Shown: in pieces, positions 26,400 to 35,433 of the stretch
Position numbering within the stretch: position 1 is the stretch's first letter
Layout: every line of letters starts with the position of its first letter
Assembly: GCF_001542815.1 (NCBI RefSeq)
Contig: NZ_CP006992.1
Span: 3,043,501 to 3,107,500, forward strand
Origin: Methylobacterium sp. AMS5
GTDB lineage: Bacteria; Pseudomonadota; Alphaproteobacteria; Rhizobiales; Beijerinckiaceae
DNA: 64,000 bases
Direction of reading: 5' to 3'
Position numbers and translations under genes: made by a program
Notes under the pieces: model-generated
The model's input: the letters and a program-made list of their open reading frames with translations, nothing else
Told to the model about the DNA's origin: nothing
Databases searched by the model: none

Positions 26400-26780
26400 A
26401 GGAAACCTGCCGCATAGTCAACACTACTGCATTATTGCAAATACTGTCACTAACCCGGAATATATTGCGATCGATTGGTGGAACCAGATGAAGATGCAGC
26501 TGTTATTATTGAAAATGACCGGAAATCGAATGATTTTCTCTAATCTCTAAGCAAGCAAATTCGGACTATCATATATCAAATTAACAAATGATTGCCGTGC
26601 GCTAGGTCGCAGCGAATTCGAATCCAATTCTGAGCGTAAAATCGAACAACCTTAGATGCGATACGCATTATTAGGCCGTATCTGACAGGTCAGATTGCAA
26701 TATTATATCCCAATTCGCAGTGAGACGAAGAAATACGACCAACCTCAGATTGCAATGCTGTCGGATTAGCTTCGCAGAGA
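26400..26780. other. AT-rich non-coding island
   Basis: About 380 bases that are strikingly AT-rich against GC-rich surroundings, with no credible gene. It contains repeated pieces, for example CAGATTGCAA at 26691 and 26746, and CGAACAACCTTAGATGCGAT near 26643 echoed by CGACCAACCTCAGATTGCAA near 26736. It lies directly upstream of the porin gene and may be its promoter and operator region, or foreign DNA of the kind bound by silencing proteins. Confidence 0.6.
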
Positions 26781-26938
26781 AGGGTTAGCTCAGGCGACGC
26801 CTGGGCAATGGCTCACGGTGCCGGACGGGGCGCACGCCCGACGGCGTTGAGGTTGAGGGTCTTGCGTGTGCTGGCGGCGGCCTCTGCGGTGACGGGGCGC
26901 GCGCGTTTGCCCCAGCTGTTGCGGATGCAGACGTCATC

Positions 26939-27015
26939 CGAAAGCGGACCGTCGCAAAGCCACCCAACCCGGTCGTGCGGCTCTGGCTCATCAAGTGCCC
27001 GGAAGCGGACCTTCC
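26939..27015. repeat. Degenerate GAAGCRGAC motif, second cluster
   Basis: Two motifs, GAAAGCGGACCGTC near 26939 and GGAAGCGGACCTTCC at 27001, 62 bases apart, match those just downstream of the orphan toxin gene. They end about 60 bases before the antitoxin-like gene. Together the clusters bracket the porin/chemoreceptor/binding-protein segment. Confidence 0.5.
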
Positions 27016-27077
27016 GACCTTCTGCAAGGGATCGGGAGCAGTCCCCCTCATAACCGAGCTGATTGGGTTCTGACCCT

Positions 27078-27548
27078 ATGACGATGGGCCTCGAAACGCA
27101 GTCTTACGACAACGCCGAGCCCCTGAACACGCCCGACCACATCGCGGCCAATCTCGATGCCGTGCTGGAAGACAACCATCCGGCGCTGCTCGCCCACGCG
27201 CTCGGTGACCTCGCGCGCGCCCGCGGAATCACACAGATCGCTCAGGACGTCGGCCGGTCGCGAGACCAACTCTATCGAACCCTGTCCGATGAAGCGAACC
27301 CGCAACTGGACACGCTCACGGATGTGATGAATTCGCTAAAGCATTGTCCCGAAAGGTGGTTGCCGGCTTTCGGAAAAAAGATGATGCGAAAACAAGAGCC
27401 AGGAGCATCGTCCTGGATCCGATATCCAGGACGATGCTTTAGGATCGCGCCTCAGCGTGCATCCGATCGAGGTGGAACGGTCGGCCTGAGCAAGGGCGCC
27501 ACGAACTTCCTCACTCCCACTCGATCGTGCCGGGCGGCTTCGAGGTGA
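27078..27548 (+). pseudogene. HI1420-type antitoxin, C-terminus replaced by a repeat
   Basis: The first 86 or so codons match the addiction-module antidote family (HI1420-like, helix-turn-helix): HIAANLDAVLE, NHPALLAHALGDLARARG, ITQIAQDVGRSRDQLYRTLS and NPQLDTLTDVMNSL. Family members end soon after with a segment like LRALGLRL; here the frame instead enters the family A palindromic repeat at 27336 and continues through it and into the 3' end of guaA on the opposite strand. The normal last residues are therefore lost and a long unrelated tail is added. No toxin gene adjoins it. ATG codons at 27078 and 27084 are both possible. Confidence 0.7.
27336..27442. repeat. Palindromic dispersed repeat, family A, copy 2
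   Basis: A 107-bp element in opposite orientation to copy 1. It starts CTAAAGCAT and ends ATGCTTTAG, so its tips are inverted repeats. Inside are the dyads CCGAAAGGTGGTTGCCGGC/TTTCGG and CATCGTCCTGGAT/ATCCAGGACGATG. It interrupts the end of the antitoxin-like gene and lies 70 bases beyond the guaA stop codon. Confidence 0.8.
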
Positions 27549-29076
27549 TGTCGTAGGTCACCCGGTTGATGCCCTTCACCTCGTTGATGATCCGCGTCGC
27601 GACGCGGCCGAGGAAGGCCATGTCGAAGGGGTAGAAGTCGGCTGTCATGCCATCGACCGAGGTGACGGCGCGTAGCGCGCAAACGTGGTCGTAGGTGCGC
27701 CCGTCACCCATCACGCCGACGGTCTTGACCGGCAGGATCACCGCGAAGGCCTGCCAGATGGTGTCGTAGAGGCCGGCCTGCCGGATCTCGTCGAGATAGA
27801 TCGCGTCGGCCTTGCGCAGGGCTTCCAGCTTCTCGCGGGTGATGACACCGGGGCAGCGGATGGCGAGGCCGGGGCCGGGGAAGGGATGGCGGCCGACGAA
27901 CGCCTCGGGCAAGCCGAGTTCCTTGCCCAGCAGGCGAACCTCGTCCTTGAACAGCTCGCGCAGCGGCTCCACGAGCCGCATGTTCATCCGCTCGGGCAGA
28001 CCGCCGACATTGTGGTGGCTCTTGATCGTCACGGACGGACCGCCGGAGAACGAGACGCTCTCGATCACGTCCGGGTAGAGCGTGCCCTGCGCGAGGAAGG
28101 CGGCGCCGCCGATCTTCTTGGCCTCGGCCTCGAACACGTCGATGAAGAGCCGGCCGATGGTCTTGCGCTTCACCTCGGGGTCGTCGACGCCTTCGAGCGC
28201 GCCGATGAACAGGTCCTGCGCCTGAACGTGGACGAGCGGGATGTTGTAGTGGTCGCGGAACAGGCGGACCACCTCGTCGCCCTCGCCGAGGCGCATCAGG
28301 CCGTGATCGACGAAGACGCAGGTGAGCTGGTCGCCGATCGCCTCGTGGATCAGCACCGCCGCGACCGAGGAATCGACGCCGCCGGAGAGGCCGCAGATCA
28401 CCTTTTCCTTGCCGACCTGCTCGCGGATCTTGGCGATCGCCTCCTCGCGGTAGGTGCCCATGGTCCAGTCGCCGGAGCAGCCGGCGATGTCGCGCACGAA
28501 GTTGCGGATCAGCAGGGCGCCGTGCGGCGTATGGTGCACTTCCGGGTGGAATTGGACGGCGTAGTAGTGGCGCCCCTCGTCCGCCACCGCGGCGAAGGGC
28601 GCGTTGCGCGACATCGCGATGGTGGCAAAGCCATCCGGCAGCTTCGTCACCCGGTCGCCGTGGCTCATCCAGACCGGGTATTTCTCGCCCGCGTGCCAGA
28701 CTCCCCGAAACAGCGGCGAGTCCGAGACGATCTCGACCTCGGCGCGGCCGAACTCGGCATGGTGGCCGCCCTCGACCTCGCCGCCGAGCTGGGCCGCCAT
28801 GGTCTGCTGGCCATAGCAGATGCCGAAGACCGGCACGCCGGATTCGAAGATCTTCTGGGGGGCGCGCGGCGACAGGTCCGTCGTCACCGATTCCGGGCCT
28901 CCGGAGAGGATCACGCCTTTGGGCCGGTGCGCGTCGAAGGCGGCCTCGGCCTTCGTGAACGGCACGATCTCGCAATAGACGCCCTCCTCGCGCACGCGGC
29001 GGGCGATGAGCTGCGTCACCTGGGAGCCGAAATCGACGATCAGGATCTTGTCGTGGTGGGAGGTATCGATGGTCAT
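27511..29076 (-). CDS. guaA: GMP synthase (glutamine-hydrolysing)
   Basis: A 521-residue enzyme making GMP from XMP, the last step of guanine nucleotide synthesis, in the cytoplasm. The N-terminal class I glutaminase has GICYGQQ with the nucleophilic Cys (about residue 87) and the His-x-Glu in FHPEVHH. The ATP pyrophosphatase domain has the P-loop SGGVDSS (about 235). The C-terminal dimerisation domain ends with the conserved [15 protein letters not shown]. guaB, the preceding step, lies 9 kb away at 36808. The length is standard. Confidence 0.97.
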   Translation of the reverse strand: MTIDTSHHDKILIVDFGSQVTQLIARRVREEGVYCEIVPFTKAEAAFDAHRPKGVILSGGPESVTTDLSPRAPQKIFESGVPVFGICYGQQTMAAQLGGEVEGGHHAEFGRAEVEIVSDSPLFRGVWHAGEKYPVWMSHGDRVTKLPDGFATIAMSRNAPFAAVADEGRHYYAVQFHPEVHHTPHGALLIRNFVRDIAGCSGDWTMGTYREEAIAKIREQVGKEKVICGLSGGVDSSVAAVLIHEAIGDQLTCVFVDHGLMRLGEGDEVVRLFRDHYNIPLVHVQAQDLFIGALEGVDDPEVKRKTIGRLFIDVFEAEAKKIGGAAFLAQGTLYPDVIESVSFSGGPSVTIKSHHNVGGLPERMNMRLVEPLRELFKDEVRLLGKELGLPEAFVGRHPFPGPGLAIRCPGVITREKLEALRKADAIYLDEIRQAGLYDTIWQAFAVILPVKTVGVMGDGRTYDHVCALRAVTSVDGMTADFYPFDMAFLGRVATRIINEVKGINRVTYDITSKPPGTIEWE

Positions 29077-29245
29077 GCTGCCTCGGGCCTTCTGCGATAC
29101 CGGTTAGACGAGGCCTCGGAACGGCGCAACGCGCCTGGGGTCAGGAGGCACATGCGCCAGCGCTGACGTCGCCGCCGTTAATCTTACGTTCACGGTTTCG
29201 GGGCGAAACGGCACGCCCCTCGAAACGGACAGGAGCCATCCGACC

Positions 29246-29473
29246 ATGAGAGCTGCCCTCTTCGGAATCGCCGTCACGATCGCAGGTTTCGGCGCCGCAG
29301 CGCCGGCCCAGGCCCTCCCCCTTTCCGGCGCCGCTCCGCTGACGGACGGATTGTTCCAGCAAGCTCAATACAGCCGCCGCGTCGTCCGCGGTCCGCGCTG
29401 CCGGACCGTCGTCACCAAGCGTCGTGGCCGGTTCGGCCGGGTGGTCGTCACCCGCGAGCGCCGCTGCTTCTGA
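29246..29473 (+). CDS. Small secreted basic protein
   Basis: A 75-residue protein with a clear signal peptide (about residues 1-22, AAPAQA) and a very basic C-terminal half containing two cysteines in GPRCRTVVTKRRGRFGRVVVT and RERRCF, perhaps one disulfide. It resembles small Arg/Val-rich exported proteins of alphaproteobacteria with unknown role. An AGGAG-type site precedes the ATG by about ten bases, and a strong terminator follows the stop, so it is a single-gene unit. Upstream is CGTTAATCTTACGTTCA, a possible CtrA-like site. Confidence 0.65.
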   Translation: MRAALFGIAVTIAGFGAAAPAQALPLSGAAPLTDGLFQQAQYSRRVVRGPRCRTVVTKRRGRFGRVVVTRERRCF

Positions 29474-29499
29474 TCACGACGCCACACCGAGAACGATGA

Positions 29500-29535
29500 A
29501 CGGCCCCCGGAGACGGGGGCCGTTTTCATTTTGAG
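29500..29535 (+). terminator. Rho-independent terminator
   Basis: The sequence AACGGCCCCCG, a GAGA loop and CGGGGGCCGTT is followed by TTCATTTTG. The stem of about 11 pairs with a T-rich tail directly after the small secreted protein gene is a convincing intrinsic terminator. Confidence 0.85.
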
Positions 29536-29657
29536 TACCGCCATCGCGCGGAGACGATGTCCGGGCATCGTCCGCACCGGATGCGAAGCTGCGGTCTTGA
29601 CCCTTCAGCCCGGTCGCCGCTGCGGAACTGGCTTTGCCTCGACAAGCCGTGGTCCCT

Positions 29658-30269
29658 TCAGCCGTCTCGCCGGGCCTCATCCGTGAAGGGGCGGTGGCTG
29701 ACGGCTTCGGCTGCGACACCGATCACGGCACCGGCCAGGACATCGACGGGAAAATGCGCGCCGCGTACGATCTGGATGGCCGCGATGGCGGCCGCGGCGC
29801 CATAGGCCGGGGCTGCGGCGTTGGGATAGGCGCGCGCTACCGATCGAGCCACGGCAACACTCAGGGCTGCGTGCCCCGAGGGGAAGGATTGCCAGGGGCC
29901 GATGCCGGTCCCAGGCCGACCGCGCGCGTAGTGCCCCTCGTCCATGAACACGTTGGGACGGGTGCGGTGGACCGTCCGCTTGATCGTCGTCTTCACGAGG
30001 CTGGCCACAAGGCCGGCCGTGAGCATGTTGCGTCCCGCATGAGCGAGTCGGCGGTCACGGGCGACCATGCCGAGGGCCAGGGCCGTCGTCGACAACGCGA
30101 AGAGAGCCTGCCAACTGCCGATTTCGCTGGCCGATCCCATGGCCTGGATCGCCGGACGATCCTTCGCCCGCGCGAGCGAGAGACCGGATGCGACGTCGAC
30201 CGCCTCGATCCCGACGGCCAATTGCGTGGCGCGGGCGCGGATCGAATGTCTCGGTGTCTTCGCAAGCAT
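29658..30269 (-). CDS. PAP2-family membrane phosphatase
   Basis: A 203-residue phosphatidic-acid-phosphatase-type protein. The three motifs are complete: KRTVHRTRP (about residue 97), PSGHA (about 130) and the RGAHFPVDVLAG element (about 168) with the catalytic His. Hydrophobic segments fall between them, consistent with an inner-membrane enzyme acting on a lipid phosphate or polyprenyl pyrophosphate. The N-terminal 40 residues are basic and not conserved-looking, so a later start is possible. It is not in an obvious operon. Confidence 0.85.
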   Translation of the reverse strand: MLAKTPRHSIRARATQLAVGIEAVDVASGLSLARAKDRPAIQAMGSASEIGSWQALFALSTTALALGMVARDRRLAHAGRNMLTAGLVASLVKTTIKRTVHRTRPNVFMDEGHYARGRPGTGIGPWQSFPSGHAALSVAVARSVARAYPNAAAPAYGAAAAIAAIQIVRGAHFPVDVLAGAVIGVAAEAVSHRPFTDEARRDG

Positions 30270-30368
30270 GGCCTTAAACGCCCGGGATCGGCAATGGTTC
30301 GCGGCACGTGACGCGCCCGCGAGCCGTCGCCGATGGGTGTCGGCGTGGGAGCGATCGTAAGCCGAGCG

Positions 30369-31397
30369 TTACGACTTCAGCAGGCCGTGGCCGCGCATCC
30401 AGGCCATGAACAGGGCAGGCCATGCCGCCGCGGGACTGCCCGGCACACCGAGCCCGAAGCCGTGGCCACCGCGCTCGAACAGATGCATCTCGGCGGGCAC
30501 CTTCGCCGCCCGCAGCGCCGCGTACATCAAAAGCGGATGGTCGGTCACCGCGATCCGGTCGTCGGAGGCCTGGACCATGAAGACCGGCGGTGTGCGCTCG
30601 TTGACCTGCACCTCCACCGAGTAGGCCCGCCGCCGCGCATCGGGCGGGTCGTCGCCGACGAGCACCCGGCGGCTCGACATGGTTCGGTCGAACGGCGCCC
30701 GCATGGTGACGATCGGGTAGATCAGCCCGGCGAAGGAGGGGCGGGCGCTGAGGCCGTCCGCCTCGTCGGTGTCATCGTAGAGATCCTGCTCGGCATCGGT
30801 CGCGGTCACGCCCATCAGGTGGCCGCCCGCGGAGAAGCCGAGCACGCCGATCCGGTCGGGATCGAGGCCGTATTCCTCCGCCCGCCAGCGAACGAGGCGC
30901 ATGGCCCGCTGCGCATCCTGCCGTGGCGCATCGGGGCCGTCGCGCCATTCCTCACTCGGCAGACGGTAGACCAGCACGAAGGCGGTGATGCCGGCGCGTG
31001 CCAGCCATTGCCCGACCGGCAGTCCCTCGTTGCCGATATCGATGCGCAGATAGCCGCCGCCCGCCGCGATCAGGATGCCGGCGCCGTTCGGGCGCTGCGG
31101 GCGGATCACGAGAAGACAGGGCCGCACCACGCCGGTGATGACGCCGGTCAGGGTCTCGTCGAATCGGTATTCCGAGCGGAACGGCCCGCCGCCGCCCGGC
31201 GGAAGGTCCGGCCACAGATCGATGATTTCGAGGTCGGAGCCGGGCGCGGATTTCGGCAGGGGCTGGACGACGTCACCGGTCTGCGGACGCACCGGAAGAC
31301 GCAGGGCCGGCGGTACCTCCGCCCCCTGCGCCCGCGCCTCGGCCGCGGTCAGCACCGCCGCCGTCCCCGCGAGCAGGGCTCGCCGGTGCAACGTCAT
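30369..31397 (-). CDS. Exported alpha/beta hydrolase (acetylxylan-esterase-like)
   Basis: A 342-residue esterase/lipase-like hydrolase with a signal at residues 1-24 (HRRALLAGTAAVLTA, Tat-like RR). The nucleophile elbow is GFSAGGH (about residue 190), the oxyanion region is AAGGGYL (about 112), the acid is probably in QASDDRIAV (about 280), and the base is His in ERGGHGFG (about 312). The combination is typical of BD-FAE/acetylxylan-esterase-type enzymes. Substrate unknown. Confidence 0.82.
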   Translation of the reverse strand: MTLHRRALLAGTAAVLTAAEARAQGAEVPPALRLPVRPQTGDVVQPLPKSAPGSDLEIIDLWPDLPPGGGGPFRSEYRFDETLTGVITGVVRPCLLVIRPQRPNGAGILIAAGGGYLRIDIGNEGLPVGQWLARAGITAFVLVYRLPSEEWRDGPDAPRQDAQRAMRLVRWRAEEYGLDPDRIGVLGFSAGGHLMGVTATDAEQDLYDDTDEADGLSARPSFAGLIYPIVTMRAPFDRTMSSRRVLVGDDPPDARRRAYSVEVQVNERTPPVFMVQASDDRIAVTDHPLLMYAALRAAKVPAEMHLFERGGHGFGLGVPGSPAAAWPALFMAWMRGHGLLKS

Positions 31398-31532
31398 GGT
31401 CTCGGCCTCGCCGTCATCGAAACCCCCGCCGCGGCAATGCGCAGGAATCTCGTCCGTGGCGGCTGCCCCGGCCTGTCCCCCGCGCGGTTCCGGTGAACAA
31501 CGGGATCAGCGCGCAACCGATCCGGCCGCGGA

Positions 31533-32912
31533 TCAGCTTTTGCGTGTCATGGTCGCGACATAGAAACCGTCGGTGCCGGTGAGGGCAGGGCTCATCTGGA
31601 TGCCGCGGGCCGTCTTACGGACCTTCTCGTCGAGACCGGGAACGGGCGCGAGATCGGTCGCCACGGGCCGGACCGCCCTGCTGCGCTGGAGCAATCCGTC
31701 GACGGCGGCGTCGTTCTCCTCGGGCAGGAGCGAGCAGGTGACGTAGACGAGAGTTCCACCGGGACGCAGCAGACGGGCCGCCCGGTCGAGCACCTCGGCC
31801 TGCTCGGCGAGCCGGCCGGCGAGGCTGCCCGGCCGCAGGCGCCACTTGGCATCGGGGTTGCGGCGCCACGTGCCGGTGCCGGTGCAGGGCGCATCGACCA
31901 GAACCCGATCGACCGTGCCGTCGAGATCGGCCATCACGTCGGCGCGCGCCTTGCCAGTGCGCGGCGTGCGCACCTCGACCTGCGCACCCGAGCGGCGCAG
32001 GCGCTCGTGGATCGGGGCGAGCCGGCGCGGGTCGGCATCGGTGGCAATGATGTGGGCGGCGTTGCCGGTGATCGCAGCGAGCGCCAGCGACTTGCCGCCG
32101 CCGCCCGCGCAGAGATCGACGATGGTCTCGCCCGGCTTCGCCCCGGCGAGCAGGCTCGCGATCTGCGAGCCCTCGTCCTGAATCTCGAACCCGCCCTCCA
32201 GAAACAGCGGATCGACATGGAGCGCCGGGCCGCGCCCATCCTCGCCGAGCGGGATGCGCAGTCCGAGGGCCGAGAGCGGCGTCGTCTCGGGCGAGAGGTC
32301 GGCCAAAGCCGCGAAGGCCTCTTCGCGGCTCTGCTTCAGGGTGTTGACGCGGATATCGAGCGGCGCCCGGCGGCCGAGCGCCCGCAGCTCGGGCAGCAGC
32401 GCCTCGCCGAGCAGCGCAGCCAGCGACGGCAGCACGAAGGCCGGTGCATCGCCCGCGACGTCCGGCGGCGCGTCGGCGAGGCTTCCCTCCGCCAGCCGCT
32501 TGCGCTCGTACTCGGTGAGGGGCGGGGGGGCGAAGCGTGCGCCGTCGAACAGCGAGGCGATGCTGGGTTCGGCCAGACCGCGCTGAAGGCGCAGCATGCC
32601 GATCACGATGGCCCGGCCGGTCTCCGCGCCCATGACCCAGGCGGCGGAGGCCCGGCGCCGCAGCCCATCATAGACGAGGCTCGCGATGGCCGCGCGGTCG
32701 CCGGAGCCGGCGTAGCGGTGGGCGAGCCCCCAATCCTTGAGGGCGTCGGCGGCCGGACGGCGACGCGCGGCGATGTCGTCGAGGATCTCGATGGCGGCGG
32801 AGAGGCGGGCGGAGGGGGTCAGGATCGGCTCCGGAAACGTTTCGTTAAACTTGCCGTCGTGCGGCCACGCTTGGACCCACAGCCCGACACGATAAGGCCG
32901 AGCTTCCGGCAC
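31533..32912 (-). CDS. rsmB: 16S rRNA m5C methyltransferase, RsmB family
   Basis: A 459-residue SAM-dependent RNA cytosine-C5 methyltransferase. An N-terminal NusB-like domain (about residues 35-160) precedes the Rossmann domain with the SAM motif IVDLCAGGGGKSLALA (about 255). The two cysteines of the m5C mechanism are in APCTGTGTWRRNP (about 340) and YVTCSLLPEEN (about 395). Family homology begins around LTPSARLSAAIEIL, about 30 residues in; no better start codon was seen between. Ribosome maturation is the inferred role. Confidence 0.88.
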   Translation of the reverse strand: MPEARPYRVGLWVQAWPHDGKFNETFPEPILTPSARLSAAIEILDDIAARRRPAADALKDWGLAHRYAGSGDRAAIASLVYDGLRRRASAAWVMGAETGRAIVIGMLRLQRGLAEPSIASLFDGARFAPPPLTEYERKRLAEGSLADAPPDVAGDAPAFVLPSLAALLGEALLPELRALGRRAPLDIRVNTLKQSREEAFAALADLSPETTPLSALGLRIPLGEDGRGPALHVDPLFLEGGFEIQDEGSQIASLLAGAKPGETIVDLCAGGGGKSLALAAITGNAAHIIATDADPRRLAPIHERLRRSGAQVEVRTPRTGKARADVMADLDGTVDRVLVDAPCTGTGTWRRNPDAKWRLRPGSLAGRLAEQAEVLDRAARLLRPGGTLVYVTCSLLPEENDAAVDGLLQRSRAVRPVATDLAPVPGLDEKVRKTARGIQMSPALTGTDGFYVATMTRKS

Positions 32913-32977
32913 TTTGGGCGTTCAGAACGGCACGATGGCCCTGTCCGTCAAGGACAAGTGAGAAAAGGACCCCTCGG

Positions 32978-33166
32978 ATGCCGTCCGTAAGCCTGAGTTT
33001 GAAGCCTTTGGTGCGCGCGAGTCTGCTCGCGCTCACGCTCGCCGCCTGCTCCACCGCACCGGCCGCGCCCAGCCTCGATCCGGTGCCGCCGCCCGCCCGC
33101 CGGCCCGATGCCAAGACGCAACTCGAATACGGCAGCCCGCCCCCGCCGTCGCCCGGCCGGTACTGA
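32978..33166 (+). CDS. Small lipoprotein
   Basis: A 62-residue protein with a lipoprotein signal: basic start, LLALTLAAC lipobox with Cys near residue 24, and a short Pro-rich mature part (VPPPARRPD, GSPPPPSPGRY). It should be lipidated and held in the envelope. An AAAAGGA site precedes the ATG. It is divergent from rsmB and convergent with panE. Function unknown; similar short lipoproteins are common in this order. Confidence 0.7.
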   Translation: MPSVSLSLKPLVRASLLALTLAACSTAPAAPSLDPVPPPARRPDAKTQLEYGSPPPPSPGRY

Positions 33167-33188
33167 AGAACGGCGCAAGCGGCGCCGA

Positions 33189-34127
33189 TCAGGCCGCCTC
33201 GCGGGCGCGCCGGTGCTCGTAGGCCTTGAGGTGCGTCAGCACCCGGTCGAGCACCGGCGTCTCTACGCCCTTGGACCGGCCGCGCGCGATCAGGTCGCCG
33301 ATGATGTGGTCGGCCTCGATGCGGGCGCCGCCCTCGATGTCGCGCAGCATCGAGGCGGTCATCGCCGAGCCCTCCGCCGTCAGCATCTTGCGGGCACCGG
33401 CAAAGACCTTCTCGCGGGCGGCGTTCCCGTTGGCGCCGGCCACCGCCTGGCACTCGTCGTGCAGCGCCTCGATGAAGGCCCGGCCGCCGGGCGCCGCGAG
33501 GATGTCGCCGAGCGCCGAGCGCATCAGCGTCGTCGATCCCGCGAGCGTCGCGAGGAAGACCCACTTCTCCCACATCTCCAGCAGGATCTTGTCGCTGGCA
33601 CGCGGCTGGAACCGAACGCCTTCCATCTGCGCCTCGATGCGTTCGATCCGCTCGGAGCGCGTCCCGTCACGCTCGCCGTAGGTCAGCGTGTGCAGATCGG
33701 TCATCTGCCGGATCTCGCCGTCACCCGTCAGCGTCGCGACGATGGAACAGCTTCCCCCCAGCACCCGGTCGGCGCCGAACGCCTGATCCAGCACGTCGAG
33801 ATGGCGCAGGCCGTTGAGGATCGGAAGCACCGCCGTCCCGGCGCCGACGGCCGGCGCCACATCCGCGACCACCGAGTCGAGGTCGTAGGCCTTGGCGGAG
33901 AGGAGGACGAGATCGAACGGTCCGGCCCCGGCGAGCGCGTCGGCCGTCACGGTCTTCGGCGCCTCGATGCGGATGTCGCCGACCGGGCTACGGACCGAGA
34001 GGCCCCGCGCCGCCAGCTTCTCGGCACGCGCCGGGCGCACCAGAAACGTCACGTCCCGCCCGGCCTCCACGAGCCGCGCCCCGAAATAGCCGCCCGTCGC
34101 GCCGGCTCCGACCACGAGAATCCGCAT
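33189..34127 (-). CDS. panE: 2-dehydropantoate 2-reductase family
   Basis: A 312-residue ketopantoate reductase-like enzyme, using NADPH to make pantoate for coenzyme A. The Rossmann motif is VVGAGATGGYFGARL at the N-terminus. The family's LLSAKAYDLD and ILNGLRHLD (about residue 105) and a C-terminal domain with EKWVFLATLAGSTTLMRS (about 190), in which the catalytic Lys is expected, are present. ApbA/PanE paralogues with other 2-oxo acid substrates exist, so the symbol is likely but not certain. Confidence 0.85.
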   Translation of the reverse strand: MRILVVGAGATGGYFGARLVEAGRDVTFLVRPARAEKLAARGLSVRSPVGDIRIEAPKTVTADALAGAGPFDLVLLSAKAYDLDSVVADVAPAVGAGTAVLPILNGLRHLDVLDQAFGADRVLGGSCSIVATLTGDGEIRQMTDLHTLTYGERDGTRSERIERIEAQMEGVRFQPRASDKILLEMWEKWVFLATLAGSTTLMRSALGDILAAPGGRAFIEALHDECQAVAGANGNAAREKVFAGARKMLTAEGSAMTASMLRDIEGGARIEADHIIGDLIARGRSKGVETPVLDRVLTHLKAYEHRRAREAA

Positions 34128-34333
34128 CGTCCTGCCTTTCCTGTTGCGTCCTCACATACGCCGAAGCCTCGCCGCCCGCACCCCGCCGGAGACGGGATGC
34201 GGCTGGTGATTTTCGAGACGGCGACGCGCCGCGCGCCACGATGGAATTGTAACGGTCCAACGGCTAAGCCTAGGTCCACCAGACGGCCCCTGCATTCCGC
34301 ACCGGCGATTGCTGGCTTCCGCGGATTTCACCC

Positions 34334-35215
34334 ATGCGCCCCCTGCCGACCCTCGCCGCTCTGGCGGCCGGACTACTTCCCGCCCTTGTCGCCCAGCCCG
34401 TCTCGGCCGCTGAACGTCAGCCTTTCGAAATCGTGAAGGGCTGGGAAGTCGAGCGGACAGTCGGTGATACCAGCGCCAATCCTTGCATCATGACCCATGC
34501 CTACGAGGACAAGGACGACAACAACGCTGCCAATGCCGTCGTCTTCGCCCTTCAGGGCTCCTCGGCCGCGCTTGTACTGGTCTATCAGGGCTGGGACTTC
34601 GACAAGGAGCAGGTGGTCAAGGTACCCCTCTTCCTCGACAAGAAGCCGATCAAGGTGAAGACGAGCTGGATCGGCGACGGGAAGACCTTGCGCACCCAGT
34701 TGCCGGACAGCGTCGTTCCCGATCTCCTCGCGGCCAAGACCGTGATCCTGCGCTTCGAGGACAGCGACGCGGATTTCCGGATCCCGGATTTCGCGGCGGG
34801 CTACGAGTCCCTGCGGCGCTGCGATGCCACGCCGGCCAAGTCCGCCGCGGTTGCCGCCCCGGCTGCCCCCGTCGAACCTCCTGCGCCGTCGCAGCAGCGA
34901 ATCGCGGCCTACGTGATCGGGCTGTCGGTGCAGCGCGTGCTGAAGGAGTGCGACATCCCCACCACCGGCAAGCAGCGCGCCGGCGTGGAAGCCAGGATGG
35001 CCGCGCTCCAGCCGGAGATGGCACCGATCGAAGCGCAGGTGCGCAGCGAATTGAAGCGCAACGGCGAGTCCTGCCCGGCGGCTGACAGGCAGGCGGACTT
35101 CCAGGAGATCTTGCGGAAGTTCGTCGAGCTGAGCCCCGAAGACTTGGTCGCCGCCCTAGAGAAGCAGCCTGCTCCGGAAAAGAGCCCGAACGCCCCCGCC
35201 GATCCGAAGCTGTGA
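34334..35215 (+). CDS. Secreted hypothetical protein, tandem paralogue 1
   Basis: A 293-residue exported protein of unknown function. The signal peptide ends near VSAAE (residue 26). The N-terminal half has GWEVERTVGD, a Cys in NPCIMTH, VPLFLDKKPIK and TSWIGDGKTLRTQLPD, ending with LRRC; the C-terminal half has AYVIGLSVQRVLKECD and ARMAALQPEMAPIEAQ, joined by a Pro/Ala linker. The next gene is a diverged copy with all of these landmarks. Four spaced cysteines could form disulfides. The pair likely arose by tandem duplication. Confidence 0.7.
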   Translation: MRPLPTLAALAAGLLPALVAQPVSAAERQPFEIVKGWEVERTVGDTSANPCIMTHAYEDKDDNNAANAVVFALQGSSAALVLVYQGWDFDKEQVVKVPLFLDKKPIKVKTSWIGDGKTLRTQLPDSVVPDLLAAKTVILRFEDSDADFRIPDFAAGYESLRRCDATPAKSAAVAAPAAPVEPPAPSQQRIAAYVIGLSVQRVLKECDIPTTGKQRAGVEARMAALQPEMAPIEAQVRSELKRNGESCPAADRQADFQEILRKFVELSPEDLVAALEKQPAPEKSPNAPADPKL

Positions 35216-35433
35216 GGCCTCGCGACCGCGAATACGGGGCGGGGCTCAGAATGAGGGAGGGCCGATCCCGCTTCTCGGGAGAGGCTCTTCTTCGCTCCTA
35301 CCCATAAAACGTTGTGAGGGACGCCCGCTTCGAGGCTGGTTGCGCCGACGGGCTGCGGCTAGGCTTAATCGGCCGGCTGGCCATCCTGCATTCCGCGGGC
35401 GGCGAGGGCCGGCCGTCCCCGCGGAGATGTCGC

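Noticed and set aside
26808..27053. 81-codon frame before the antitoxin-like gene
   Set aside because: Low-complexity Ser/Arg composition; it overlaps the repeat motifs and has no ribosome-binding site or homology that I recognise.
21411..27548. A complete transposon between the toxin and antitoxin halves
   Set aside because: No transposase, integrase, long terminal inverted repeats or target duplication was seen; only short degenerate motifs mark the edges.
27685..29166. 493-codon plus-strand frame opposite guaA
   Set aside because: Antisense to guaA, which has intact glutaminase and P-loop motifs.
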